Positions 11,275 to 25,772 of a stretch of DNA of 64,000 bases are shown in pieces. Made by a program: the position numbers and the translations under genes. A model generated the notes under the pieces. It ran no database searches and had not been told where the DNA came from. It saw nothing but the letters and a program-made list of their open reading frames with translations. The stretch's first letter is position 1; every line of letters starts with the position of its first letter. Source of the DNA: Plasmodium malariae (lineage: Eukaryota; Apicomplexa; Aconoidasida; Haemosporida; Plasmodiidae); NCBI RefSeq assembly GCF_900090045.1, contig NC_041786.1, forward strand, positions 2,288,501-2,352,500. Direction: 5' to 3'.

Positions 11275-13954
11275 TACTTTGGTTCTTATATTTACTCGCT
11301 CATACCTTTTGCACCTTGGCATTATTATTTATTTATTTATTATTTTTTTTTTTTTATAGCACAAATTTGCATGCAACAATTGTGTATATATATATATACA
11401 TGCGCAGTTCGTACTGGGTTGCAACAAAAAAAAAAAAAAAAAAAAAAAAATTAAATTCCAAAAAAGTTTTATTATGAAAAACAGAATAAAATAAAACCAA
11501 TTAATGTACACATATATATGTATATATACTTTCGTTCTTCCGCTATATATATTTATGTAAATGAATTTATTTTATTCTGTGTATCTGTATACATGTGTAA
11601 ATTTGAATCTATATATTTACATGTATAAATCTCATTCTTTATGTGCGCATATGTATATCTTATTGTATGTATGTATACACATATATTTTATATATATATA
11701 TGTAAATACATATATATAATTTTTATTAGAATATGTTTACTACGCTGTTTGTGCACATATGTACATTTTGTTTTGTATATGTAGAATATATAAATTTCAT
11801 TATATATATGCAAATGCAAATATATAATCATTATTTGTACCGTTATATTTTTTATTCCGTGCTTGAAAGTACACATATGAAACATGAAAAAGTGCATGCA
11901 TATATTTTAATTTGCACATGTATATGTTTTACGCGGCACGTATATATATATATGTATATATTTATTTCACACTGCACAAGTGCACATTTAGTTGTGCAAA
12001 GGTATATATATATATATATATCTATTAACGTGCACATATATATATGTACATTTTCCTGTGCACAAGTATATATTTTTTTTTTGTGCTAATGTACATATTT
12101 TAGTATACACATTTATATCTTTTTTCTGTGCACACATAAATATTTTTCTGTGCGCATATAAACGTTTTATTCGTTGTATAAATGTGTATAAACGGCCGAA
12201 ATAATTATGTGTAGCTGGACTACCTATATGTATTTTAGAAGAGCAATATACAATAATTTTTCAGTTATAATAAATTATTATTGTACTAATTTTTTTTTTT
12301 TTTAATAAAATTGCTAAAAACAAAAGATAGTTTTATGCTTGTACGTATTTATTTAGTATATGTATTTCTTTAAAAAGAATGATAAAATAAAGTCAAATGA
12401 CAAAAAAAATATTATTTTTAAATAACGGAATAGGTAACAGTACGAGCTTGTGCTTATGTATATATGTATATATATACATGTATATATCATGGTACGAGTT
12501 ATTTCCCATCTTAACGAAACAACAAACGTTGAGTGGACGAATAAATATAAAAGTTATATAATTTGCTTTTCTTTATAACTCTTTTATTAATATTCAAGGT
12601 AAAGCTAATACAGACATAACTGTATTTCCACATCCCCATATGTTAAAAAAAAAATATAACAGCATAATTTTTAATAACATGTAAAATTGAATTAAAATTA
12701 CGTTAAAACAAAAAAAAAAAAAAAAATGCATATATGTTATGAATGAATTAAAATAAAACGCAAAGGAGATGAAAGCCATAGAGTTTTAAATAGTGTATCT
12801 TTTAAAAATATTAAAGGTGTAAAACGAGCCACACATCTTAATCAAATAAGATATAGTAAATAAGCATATTATGCGTTATCCAATATATTTGGATATACAA
12901 ACATATATATGTGCATGTGCATATGTAATATCTTTTAAGGGGTAACATGCTTAATATTGAAAATGAAAATAGGAAGCTTATTTTCCCTATAAACACTCTT
13001 TATGTAAAACTATTAACAAATTATTATTAAGCATATTTTTATAATTTAGGTATGTTTGATTATTGTTATTCATTATATCTTTTTATATTTAACATTTCCT
13101 TTGAAGAAATGTCTTTCGTTTACATTTTTTTCTAAAGCAATTTTCATTCCTTCTGTATGATTTTATACAATTAAGCACATAAAACTTGGAGGGGAAGAAA
13201 ATGACAATTAAGTCATCCATTGCTAAATCTTCCATAAGTGCATATCTTGATAGTGCATATAAGTGTACACGCTATGTACACATAAATATATATATGTAGA
13301 GAGGGATTGTTTTTTTTTTTTCCATTTTTGTGTGTGTTATTGCTAGGCATATGTAGCGCCGCAAAATATTTGCATTTATTTCTTAGCGTTTACGTTTTTT
13401 CATTTTTCACTTCTTTTTCGAATGACTTTTTAATTCGAGACAATTTGATAAGCTTCTTTTTTGAGTGATTTATTGATAAAATGCCAATTTAAAAGATGGA
13501 AAAAAAAAAAAAAGAAAAGAACAAAAAGTAAAAATTGAAAGCATAAAGGAATAAAAGTGTAAGAAGTAAAAGCGTAAAAGCATAAAAGCGTAAATTCGTA
13601 AAAGAGTAAAAGAAAATGTACCCTTTTCTCTCCTCTATCCATATCTAGGAAATTTATTGAACGTTCATACACAAAAGGAAAAAAAATATAAAATAATAAA
13701 TTATTTAAATTATGAACAATGAATGAAGATAATATGTGAGCAAAATTTTTTTTGTAAAATATAGTCATTTAATAGTATTGTAACTTACAAACATTTACGT
13801 ATTTATTTATTTGCCTACTTATATAATATTAACACATTTTACTACTTATATAATATTAACACATTTTATACAATTTTTATTACAATATTTTTTTTAAATC
13901 TGTAATATAAAACACTCTTCTATCCTTAAAATAATTTAATTTAGAAAAGCAAAT
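11275..13954. other. Intergenic spacer between MA3 gene and thioredoxin
   Basis: 2.7 kb of A+T-rich DNA with tatgtacacatata-type microsatellites (11500-12200), poly-A/T, and a short purine repeat of taaaagcg/taaaagca units at 13549-13612. A 46-codon frame on the minus strand at about 13094-13234 is not low complexity but has no support. No gene is called. Confidence 0.75.
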
Positions 13955-14819
13955 ATGGTTAAAATTGTTGGTAGTCAAGCAGGTTAAATTTTTATGTATA
14001 GAGTTTTAAAATGTGTCAAAAATATGATATATTGTGCATATAAGTATAAATATATATATATATATGTATATATGTAAATACATATGTATGTATTTGCATA
14101 TACTTGTATATGTGGATGCTTTTACTTATAAAACAAAGTTTTTCTTTCAATGAAGGAAACTCTTTACAACTAAAATTCATTTTACAAAATACAAATTAAC
14201 GAGCATCAAATTATAAAGGAAGAAAACGATAATAAATGAATATTTACATATATACATACATGCATATATACATATTTACATATATACATATTTACATATA
14301 TACATATTTACATATATACATATTTACATATATACGTATTTACATATATACATACATACATATATACATACATACATTATTTAAATTCAAATAGTTGTAT
14401 GCAATAACCTCAAACTGCTATATATGAGTATGGATGCTTAACTATGTGCATATAATACACATGTACATGTGTACACATATATATATATATGTAACACCTT
14501 CCCTTTTTTTCCTTACATTTTGAACTTTTCAGATTTCGATGCTGTTGTTTCTCAAAATGAATTAGTCATCGTTGACTTTTTCGCCGAGTGGTGTGGACCT
14601 TGCAAGAGAATTGCCCCTTTTTATGAAGAGTGCTCAAAGAAATATACCAAAATGGTTTTTATAAAAGTCGATGTAGATGAGGTTTCTGAAGTTACTGAAA
14701 AAGAAAACATTACATCAATGCCAACTTTTAAAATTTATAAGAATGGAGTTGTTGTGGAAACTCTATTGGGAGCTAATGATACGGCCTTAAAACAGCTTAT
14801 TGAGAAACATGCAGCTTAA
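13955..14819 (+). CDS. TRX1: Thioredoxin 1
   Basis: Two exons, 13955-13982 (28 bp) and 14533-14819, joined by a 550-bp GT..AG intron, give a 104-aa protein starting [12 protein letters not shown]. The dithiol motif W29-C30-G31-P32-C33-K34 and the cis-proline P73 (SMPTF) are intact. A further Cys at 43 matches the extra cysteine known in Plasmodium Trx1. It is the cytosolic reductant that takes electrons from thioredoxin reductase and passes them to peroxiredoxins, ribonucleotide reductase and other targets. The first exon encodes only nine codons plus one base, so frame-only annotation misplaces the start inside the intron (a false start lies at 14469). There is no signal peptide, as expected for the cytosolic form. 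Confidence 0.97.
14241..14376. repeat. 16-bp tandem repeat in the thioredoxin intron
   Basis: Units of catatttacatatata repeat through most of the second half of the intron, then grade into (tacata)n. A slippage-type microsatellite. Confidence 0.8.
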
Positions 14820-15062
14820 GTTACAAATAAAAATAAATAAAATAAAACAAAAAAAATAAAACAAAAAAAATAAAACAAAAAAAATAAAACAAAAAAAAAA
14901 AAAAAAAAAATAAAACAAAAAAAATAAAACAAAAAAAATAAAATAAAAAAATAAAATAAAACAAAATAAAATAAAACAAAATAAAATAAACAAATAAATA
15001 ATAGTAAAAATTTATATGTGATATATTTTGTTATCGTCTAATGAAAACTTTGGTAGTAAATT

Positions 15063-15097
<35 letters not shown>

Positions 15098-15786
15098 TAT
15101 TTGCGGAATTTACTTCTTTCATTTTAATATAGCAAATTGAAAGTTGACAAAATTTAATGATTAATGTATGTATATATGCATTATATATATATATATATAT
15201 ATATATATTTACATGATATAATAATACAAAATTACAATATTTTTCATTTTCTCATATTTAGTATAATCCATTTATTCATGAGCACCACCTGTTTTTCTTC
15301 GAAACTTTAAATTAAGAAAAAGTTATTTTTTCTTTTTTTAATTTTCATATGTGAAGCAAATACGTTAATTGCACATACATATAAACGCCCACACACAAAC
15401 GCACATATATATCTGTATCTGTCGGTCTCTCTCTATATATATATATAGAGAGAGAGATAGATAGATATATGTCTGTAAGGCGTATATGCCTATATACATA
15501 GCATACGTTGTACAACCAATTAATTACGTTACATGGACAAATAATATATTATATTATAACAAATAATTCAAAAAAAAAAAAAAAAAAAAATTTCTTAAAA
15601 AAAACCAAAAAAAAAAAAAAAAAAAAAGAGATGTAAAGTGGGACAAAATATAAAAATAAAAACTAGGAAACGAACAAAAATTAGCATTGAGTAGATTAAA
15701 AAATGTATATGTATATATACTCACGTACTTTTGTGCAGACGCCAATGTGTTAAAAATGCTTAAACAAGAAAAGGTCGCAAAGCACT
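14820..15786. other. Tail-to-tail spacer with A-rich repeat
   Basis: The first 180 bases after the thioredoxin stop are (a)nataaaac repeats (about 14824-14998) on the plus strand, plausibly 3' UTR. Then come a T36-like tract near 15068, (TA)n near 15185, and a small inverted repeat of ctctctatatata / tatatatagagag at 15427-15456. No gene seen. Confidence 0.75.
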
Positions 15787-18831
<3,045 letters not shown>

Positions 18832-20275
18832 TGTTTCTACTGAATATAGTTACACTTGTATAGTACTCTATATTTAATTATGTTTGCTCAGTTATCAACG
18901 CTCAGTTATGTTTCCTTAATATTTAATTATTATGGCGACAAAGGTGGAGAAGAATTACATCTCTCTACATACATGTAGACATAAAAATCAGCAATGTAAC
19001 ACATCTGTGGGATGCTAAAACAAAAGCAATGTCGGGGAAACTTGTTCTATTAAAACACTTTTAAAGGTCAAAATACTATTTTAATTAGTTTTTTTTTTTA
19101 AAACAATAAAGAAAAAAAAAAAAAAAAATTATAAAATAAAATAAATCTACTTGGAAAACGGGTAGAGAACAATTAAAATTTAGCAAGTTTCTTAAATGTT
19201 TTAATTGTAAAAAAAAACCAAAAAAACAATTAGTATTATTAAAACTACTAAAATTTTAGTAAATTCAAGCTTTTACGTAAAATTATGCTTTTAATCAAAC
19301 TGTAAATACCGTTATATAGCAAAAAAAGTATATTATATATATTTTGTACAAAATTTAATTAGAAGAATCATAATTATTATTTTTGATATGATACACGGGT
19401 AGCATAAAGTTCTTCTTAATGTGTAATGGCAGATTTATGCTTTTTTAATTAGAAAGATGTTTTATAAGGACAAATTGTAACACATAATAAAATATCATTG
19501 ATTTTTTAAATTTTTTTTAAGGGTATATTTCCACTATCCTTTTTTATCTCAAAATTTTTTTCACAGAAAATACATTTAACTCGACAAAAAACGTTAACAC
19601 AGAAAAATGCAAAATATGACAAAAAAAATAATGTTAAAAACAATGCAAAAAACAACGCAGAAAACACGAAAAACAATACAAAAAAAAAAAAAAATGCCAG
19701 AGAAATTAAAAAAGCAATATGTGTAGAAATACACAGAAAAAACAAACAAAAAAAAATGTCTATAATTTGTTCATCTTCTCATAAGAAAGCGGAATGTTTT
19801 AATTTTTCTGTGCATCTTTGAAAAAAACCTTTAGAATAAATTTGCAATCAACTCAAGTATTATGGACATAAACATTCATTTACTTATTTGTGTACGCATA
19901 TATAAATATACATTTATTTATGTGCATAAACAATACAAATAAATGTACACATATATATGTATATATTTTTTTCTTTTTGTCCTAACGCGTTACCTAAAAT
20001 TCGCATTTTAACTTTTATTATGTATTCATTGACAAAAAAAAAAAAAAAAAATATTTACACATATATATATATATATATATAACACACTAAAAATCAATCT
20101 AAAACGGTGTTTATTTACATTTTAATATTAAAAGTAAAATTACAGTAAAAAATTAATTTTTTGATTACTTCATTAATTTTTGTATAACATATGTATGAAA
20201 ATATACATATATATTTATGTACACTATTAACCGTTTTTGTACATTCAATTTATATGTGAACAACACAAAAATATA

Positions 20276-20307
<32 letters not shown>

Positions 20308-20606
20308 CATATAATGTAAACATTGTATACTTTTGAATAGCACATGTGTACCCTATAATTTTTTTTTTTTTTTTAAGTTATATTTTTGTGTTAAAAAATT
20401 GTAAACTAAATGTTTATTATTAACAATTTGACGTATGTTTCATAAACTATTCTGAACTGATTAATATAATATACGCAAAAAAAGTAGAGGAAAAGAAGAA
20501 AAATAAAAGAATAGAGTAAAAGCAATTTCCCTACTAATTATAAAGAGTTATATTAAAAATATAATTTTTATTACATTTTCCAATTTTAAAAAATTTTGTC
20601 GACTAC
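18832..20606. other. Intergenic spacer, divergent promoter region
   Basis: 1.8 kb between two head-to-head genes. It contains poly-A tracts, an A-rich stretch at 19590-19760 with acaaaaaacac-like units, and (TA)n near 20060 and 20270. No coding signal. Confidence 0.8.
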
Positions 20607-23600
20607 ATGAATTTGCTAAAGTTGATTGGAAAACATAATAAAAAGATGAAGGAAGATAACAGGGGGAATTCCGTAATCTATTATTCTTGTTATGCAATTA
20701 TACGTAAAATAAAAAAATATTTTAAAAAATCTATATTTTTTTACCATTTTTAATGCCTTTTATATGTGCACATATGAACATATTTATGTATATTTGGATG
20801 CAACTACATAGGCAGCGTTCAGCCTATTTGCATTCACCCTAATAGACGGTCAAACAACTAGATAAGAGTATGTATAAATACAAATATGTATGGGCATATC
20901 CATAAGTAAATTTCTCACTCCTTAATACATATATATATTACACTTTTTGCAGTGATAACTTTGGTATTGTCTAAATTCATTGTAGTTCCTCTGTTGGCAC
21001 AGATGTTTCTCTACACATTTATAACAATCTATATAGGAAGCCATGATAGTTTGAAGCAATTAGAAGTAAGAAATGGCATAGCAAATAAACATTTACAAAA
21101 AGTTGAAGAATGATTCTTTTGTTTTATAAAAACCAAAATTAATGTTTTAATGTTTCAATTTCTCAGTTTTTCAATCTTTCCATGTTTCATTCGTACAATG
21201 CTTCAATGTTTACTGCACACCTTTTTAGATTGATGACAAAAATAAAAAGGCTGATAATATAACAGCTTATGATGCGATCATGTTCCCCATAATTGGATCT
21301 GGAGCCTTGCTAACACTGTAGGAAAATGAGACAAAAAAATGAGAGATGAAATATGATAGTTAAAATATGAGAAGTAAAAAGTGAGAAGTAAATAATGAAA
21401 GGTGAAAAGTAATAGGTCGAGCGATGGGATATGTAATGTATAACTATAGCAGATGATATGAAACTTGGAAAAATAAAGGACGCGAAAAATAAAAAATTTT
21501 CCTTTTCTTTTCAGATATTTTGCTTATAAGTTCTTAGATCCGTACTATGTGAATATGCTACTAACTATTTATTTAACGCTAGCTGGGGTGTTCTCATTGC
21601 AAGGAGTTTTTGTAAATATTTTGGTAAGAAAGCTTAAATGTAAATCATTTACATTGTGTATAATATTAACTGATAACAGTTATTTGTAATTCCGTTTTTA
21701 TATTAGAGGAAATGTAAAAAAAAGAGAGAATTAATGTGTATATGCATGCATGTATGCGTGAAACGAAGCGTAAATAAATAATAAGTATTATGTAGAAAAT
21801 ATAAATAGAAAAGAAAAGAAGAATAATCTAATTTTGTAATTATTCAATTACTTAATTATTTACCATGTTAGTATTACTGAATTATGATAAAGTATACGTT
21901 TGTTTCTAAAAGATTGAAAACAATACAAATATAGCACAACAATTATTTAATACACATTATACTATATTATTACATAAAAATGTATATTTAAATAGATATA
22001 ATAAGAATGTATAAGGAAAATATTTAAACATTGAATATATATGTGTTCACATTTATGTGTATATGTATAATTGTCCATTTTAAAATATATACATGGATGT
22101 GTAATCTTACTTTCTGTAGGAACCTGCTATGCCAAAATTTTTTGAAAAAGACGAATACGTTAAAACGTTTAATTTACCTCGTTTTATATGCAAAGGTAAG
22201 AATTACATAACTCTAGTTGTAATTATTTAGCATGTAGAGAAAAAAGATTGTATGATAATAATAATAGTAGTAATATTAGTAATAATAGTATAAATATTAA
22301 TAATAATAGTAGTAGTAATATTAGTAATAATAGTAGTAGTAATATTAGTAATAATAATAGTAGTAGTAATATTAGTAATAATAGTAGTAGTAATATTAGT
22401 AATAATAGTAGTAGTAATATTAGTAATAATAATAGTAGTAATATTAGTAATAATAGTAGTAGTAATATTAATAATAATAATAGTAGTAATATTAGTAATA
22501 ATAATAGTAATAATAATAAGAAGAATAGTAATAATATTAATTTTTTTTTTTTTTTCCTTTTTTTGCTCTTTTAGAACCTATTGTGTTTAATACAAACAAA
22601 GGAGAAATAGTTAGTTTCTTGTTTTGTTTCGTTATCGGTGTACGCTGGATTTTTTACAAGGATTTTATTACGCATAATATATTAGCAGTTTCTTTTTGTT
22701 TCCAAGTAAGAAATTCTTATAAGTGAAAATGATAAATGTTTTAAACGAATACATGCGTAAGACATGCCCATACAATCTATACAATTTGATTTGATTTAAT
22801 ATAATATGATATAAAATAATATATTTTTTTTTTCACCCATGAAGGCCATATCACTGGTTATCCTTAGTAACTTTTTAATTGGGTTCCTACTTCTTGTGCG
22901 TATTAAAAATATAATTGCAATTATTTTTTTTTTATGTAGTTCTTAATCGCTGCTACGCCAAGCACGATGATAGTTAATGATAATGATAATAATAATAATA
23001 ATAATGGTAGTAATAGTAGAAATATGTATTTTATTTTATTTTATTTTATTTATTTTTTACACGAACATTTGATTAGTCGGGACTATTTGTGTACGATATT
23101 TTCTGGGTTTTTGGAAATGACGTTATGGTTACTGTTGCAAAGGTAAGTAAAAAAATTAATTACATAACGTGCATCTTTTGTATGTTCTAAAGAGTATGCA
23201 CCCTTTATGAATGTCGGATTGTATGAGATTATTTATTTTATTTTTTTTTTTTTCAAAGTCCTTTGAAGCCCCTGTGAAATTACTTTTTCCTGTTTCAAAA
23301 GACCCAGTACATTATAGTATGCTAGGATTGGGAGATATTATAATTCCAGGGATTGTAATATCCTTATGTTTACGTTTCGATTATTATTTACATAGGAATA
23401 AAATACATAAAGGGAATTTTAAGAAAATGTTTAATGACATATCTATTCATGAATCATTTAAGAAGTATTATTTTTTTACCATAGCAGTTCTGTATGAGTT
23501 AGGGTTAGTAGTAACTTACTGTATGCTTTTTTATTTTGAACATGCTCAACCTGCTTTACTTTATCTCGTGCCAGCATGTATATTGGCTATCGTAGGATGT

Positions 23601-23765
23601 TCAATATGTAAAAAGGAATTTAAAATAATGATTAAGTATCAAGAAGTTACAGACAGAAGTGCGAGTGGGGAAGATGGAAAGAAAAAAGTTTCTGAAAAAG
23701 ATGAAATGATTAGGAGTCAAGAAAGCATTTTATCAACTACCAAAAAGAGAATAACTAGTAAATAG
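20607..23765 (+). CDS. SPP: Signal peptide peptidase (GxGD intramembrane aspartyl protease)
   Basis: Nine exons reconstructed from GT..AG sites and frame: 20607-20703, 20953-21065, 21229-21317, 21515-21623, 22120-22195, 22575-22705, 22845-22895, 23077-23142, 23259-23765. They sum to 1239 bp, a 412-aa protein. The catalytic motifs are intact: Y228-D229 in GLFVYDIFWVFG, G267-L268-G269-D270, and the PAL motif at 342-344 (QPALLYLVP). Hydrophobic segments are consistent with the nine-span ER topology of the family, which cleaves signal-peptide remnants and ERAD substrates within the membrane. One N-terminal helix (CYAIILITLVLSKFIVVPLL) spans the exon 1/2 junction, which supports the splice. The charged tail after residue 365 is cytosolic by family topology. 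In Plasmodium it is an essential ER protease and drug target. Only the last exon is visible as an open frame (a false start at 23211). Confidence 0.96.
22246..22545. repeat. AAT/AGT trinucleotide array inside SPP intron 5
   Basis: The intron between exons 5 and 6 (22196-22574) is mostly (aat/agt)n with interspersed att, so one frame reads as an Asn/Ser-rich peptide (22248-22574). It ends at the T-rich acceptor tract, and the frame stop is the acceptor tag itself. It is intronic, not a low-complexity insert of the protease. Confidence 0.9.
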
Positions 23766-24919
23766 GCGAATTAAAGTGTGTTTATTTACTTTCATATGCT
23801 TATATAAGGTTTTATATAACTGTATATGATTTTATATGCATGGTATACATTATTATACACATTTATGTGCTTCTATATGTTTTTATGCGCTTTTGTATGC
23901 ATGTATATATATATATATGTTCATGTATTATGTATATATATGTTTGTTTATATATATATGTATATAAATGTATGTATATATATGCAGACGTACCGCGTAA
24001 ACTTTTGAACAAGGAATAAATATAGTCGAAAGAACCGAAACGCATGCAAGCAGGATAGAACAAATAAAGAAAAATATCAAAAACATAATAAATGGATAAA
24101 TAAAAGACTAACAAAAATTTTTGGAATTAAGGGTATATGTAATTCTTATAATAAACATTGTGCAAATTTATGAAACATATGTAATACAGACGAATTTATG
24201 AAGTTCACTAAGCAAGAAAAATTTTTAAGCATAAAACATAAATTGTTTTACAAATATGTATGTATACACTTTTTTTTTTTTTTTTAATATATTTATATAT
24301 TTTTTTTTTTTTTTTCTCGCTACTATTCGGATGTGTAAGTTTTTTTTTTTCCTATTTTTATTTTTTATAGTTATAGAATTATTTATAAAAAAAAACTATC
24401 CATTTTTAAATATACATATTAATATAGACAAAAATAAGAAAAAATTTTTTAAAGATTGTTATTACTGAGTATGCTTAGATATATATATACGCACATATAT
24501 AAATGTGAAAATTTTGAAGTAGGTTGAACAAAAAAAAAATTTGTTTCAAGTCATGCAAACTCGGTTATACGCTTATATATGTGTATGTATTCATCTGACC
24601 CCTGTACAAATTTCATAAAATATAGTATAAACTTTTTTCAAATAATATTATTTTACACAAAAGAGGAAGCAAAGTTTTAAATTATTTTTTTCTGACAATT
24701 TAAAATGTATGTAGGCTTAAATATTTTTCTTAAAATAAGTCTAAAAATAACTAATTCCAACCACTCGCATATAAGTATGTATATATTATAAAAAAAAAAA
24801 ATTTTGTAATGCAATCAGAATTTTTTAGATCAAAAAAAAAAGAAAAAGAAAAGATTAATTATGACGTATTAAGTTATATATAGGTTCATTCACATTTGTT
24901 CCAAGAAATATTTAAAACG
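23766..24919. other. Tail-to-tail spacer between SPP and DUF167 gene
   Basis: A+T-rich DNA with tatgtatata microsatellites (23826-23990) and poly-T tracts at 24271-24315. Presumed 3' UTRs of both flanking genes; no further gene seen. Confidence 0.75.
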
Positions 24920-25772
24920 TCATTCCACATTTTCAGTAATTTTGTTATTTAAATCGTCTAAAGAAATATTTGATACCATTAAAACCTAGGAATTTGAAGT
25001 ACATTCAGACCAAATAAGCATTTAAGTTGTAGCTAAAATAGTTGAGTGTTTTTTTTTTTTTTGTTTGAATACAGTTGTTATTTTTGTTTTTACCTTATCC
25101 CTTGATTTTAACCCAGATACAATGGAAATATCTCTTTTCTTCAGATTTACTAAAAATTTGTTACATAAAAGAATCAGAAAGAAGAATTGTAACTTGTTAA
25201 TTTTTAACAGTATAAAAAAGGAAAATTTTATAATTTTAATTTTTCTTACAAATATCTGAAAAATAACTTATTATAGCTACATTGGATTGATTATTAACTG
25301 GCTGTTCTTGTATGCTTATGTTAAGCACTTCTTTGTCCGAGTTAAAATCTGAGGAGAAAAAAAAAAATACAAAATATGATAAAAAAGATAAAAAAATAAA
25401 ATAAAACAGTAATAGTAATTATGCCACAATACTATATTGCAGTAATATACATTTTAATAATGAAACAATGAGCAATTATTACATATAGATGTATTCTTAG
25501 CATTAGGCTTAACACGCAGATTTATTAAAATGTTTTCATCTTTTTTTTTTATATAACTGGGAATACTTTCAATGACATTTTTTGCCTGTACAATTCAGGA
25601 AGAATAAAAAATTTAGTATTTATAAAAAGTTTTAAAATTATGAAATAATATTGAAACATCGTATGAACATATTTTATTCTTGCGTCTCTTTGTTAATTTT
25701 TTATTTTTTTACAGCTTCTTTTGGAACACTTCTCGGCATTTTTTTTGCAAAGTTATTTAACAAATTATTCAT
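24920..25772 (-). CDS. DUF167/UPF0235 (YggU-like) domain protein, five exons
   Basis: No long open frame exists here; the gene was assembled from splice sites on the minus strand: 25772-25713, 25585-25483, 25348-25250, 25149-25094, 24985-24920. Phases match at all four junctions and give 127 aa. The protein starts MNNLLNNFAKKMPRSVPKEA and ends NNKITENVE. It carries the DUF167 signature in order: ILINLRVKPNAKNTSI (first strands), then PVNNQSNVAIISYFSDIL (helix, normally P..GKAN..L...L), then RDISIVSGLKSRDKVLMV (the IVSG.KSR.K motif). The family is a small alpha/beta fold found from bacteria to humans, of unknown biochemical role. The glycine-lysine usually seen before AN is Asn-Gln here. It lies between SPP and VP1, as expected from synteny. 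Confidence 0.88.

Noticed and set aside
11688..12204. Several overlapping frames rich in Tyr, Ile, His and Cys
   Set aside because: All derive from tatgtacacatata microsatellites open on both strands.
13094..13234. Minus-strand 46-codon frame (MEDLAMDDLIVIFFPSKFYV)
   Set aside because: Not low complexity, but short, without recognisable domain or linked exons; chance cannot be excluded.
14469..14532. Upstream start for thioredoxin ([11 protein letters not shown]..)
   Set aside because: This is intron sequence; the correct start is exon 1 at 13955, giving the normal MVKIVGSQ N-terminus.
22248..22574. Asn/Ser-rich 108-codon frame as a separate gene or SPP exon
   Set aside because: It lies between a good donor and acceptor; removal gives the intact 412-aa SPP.
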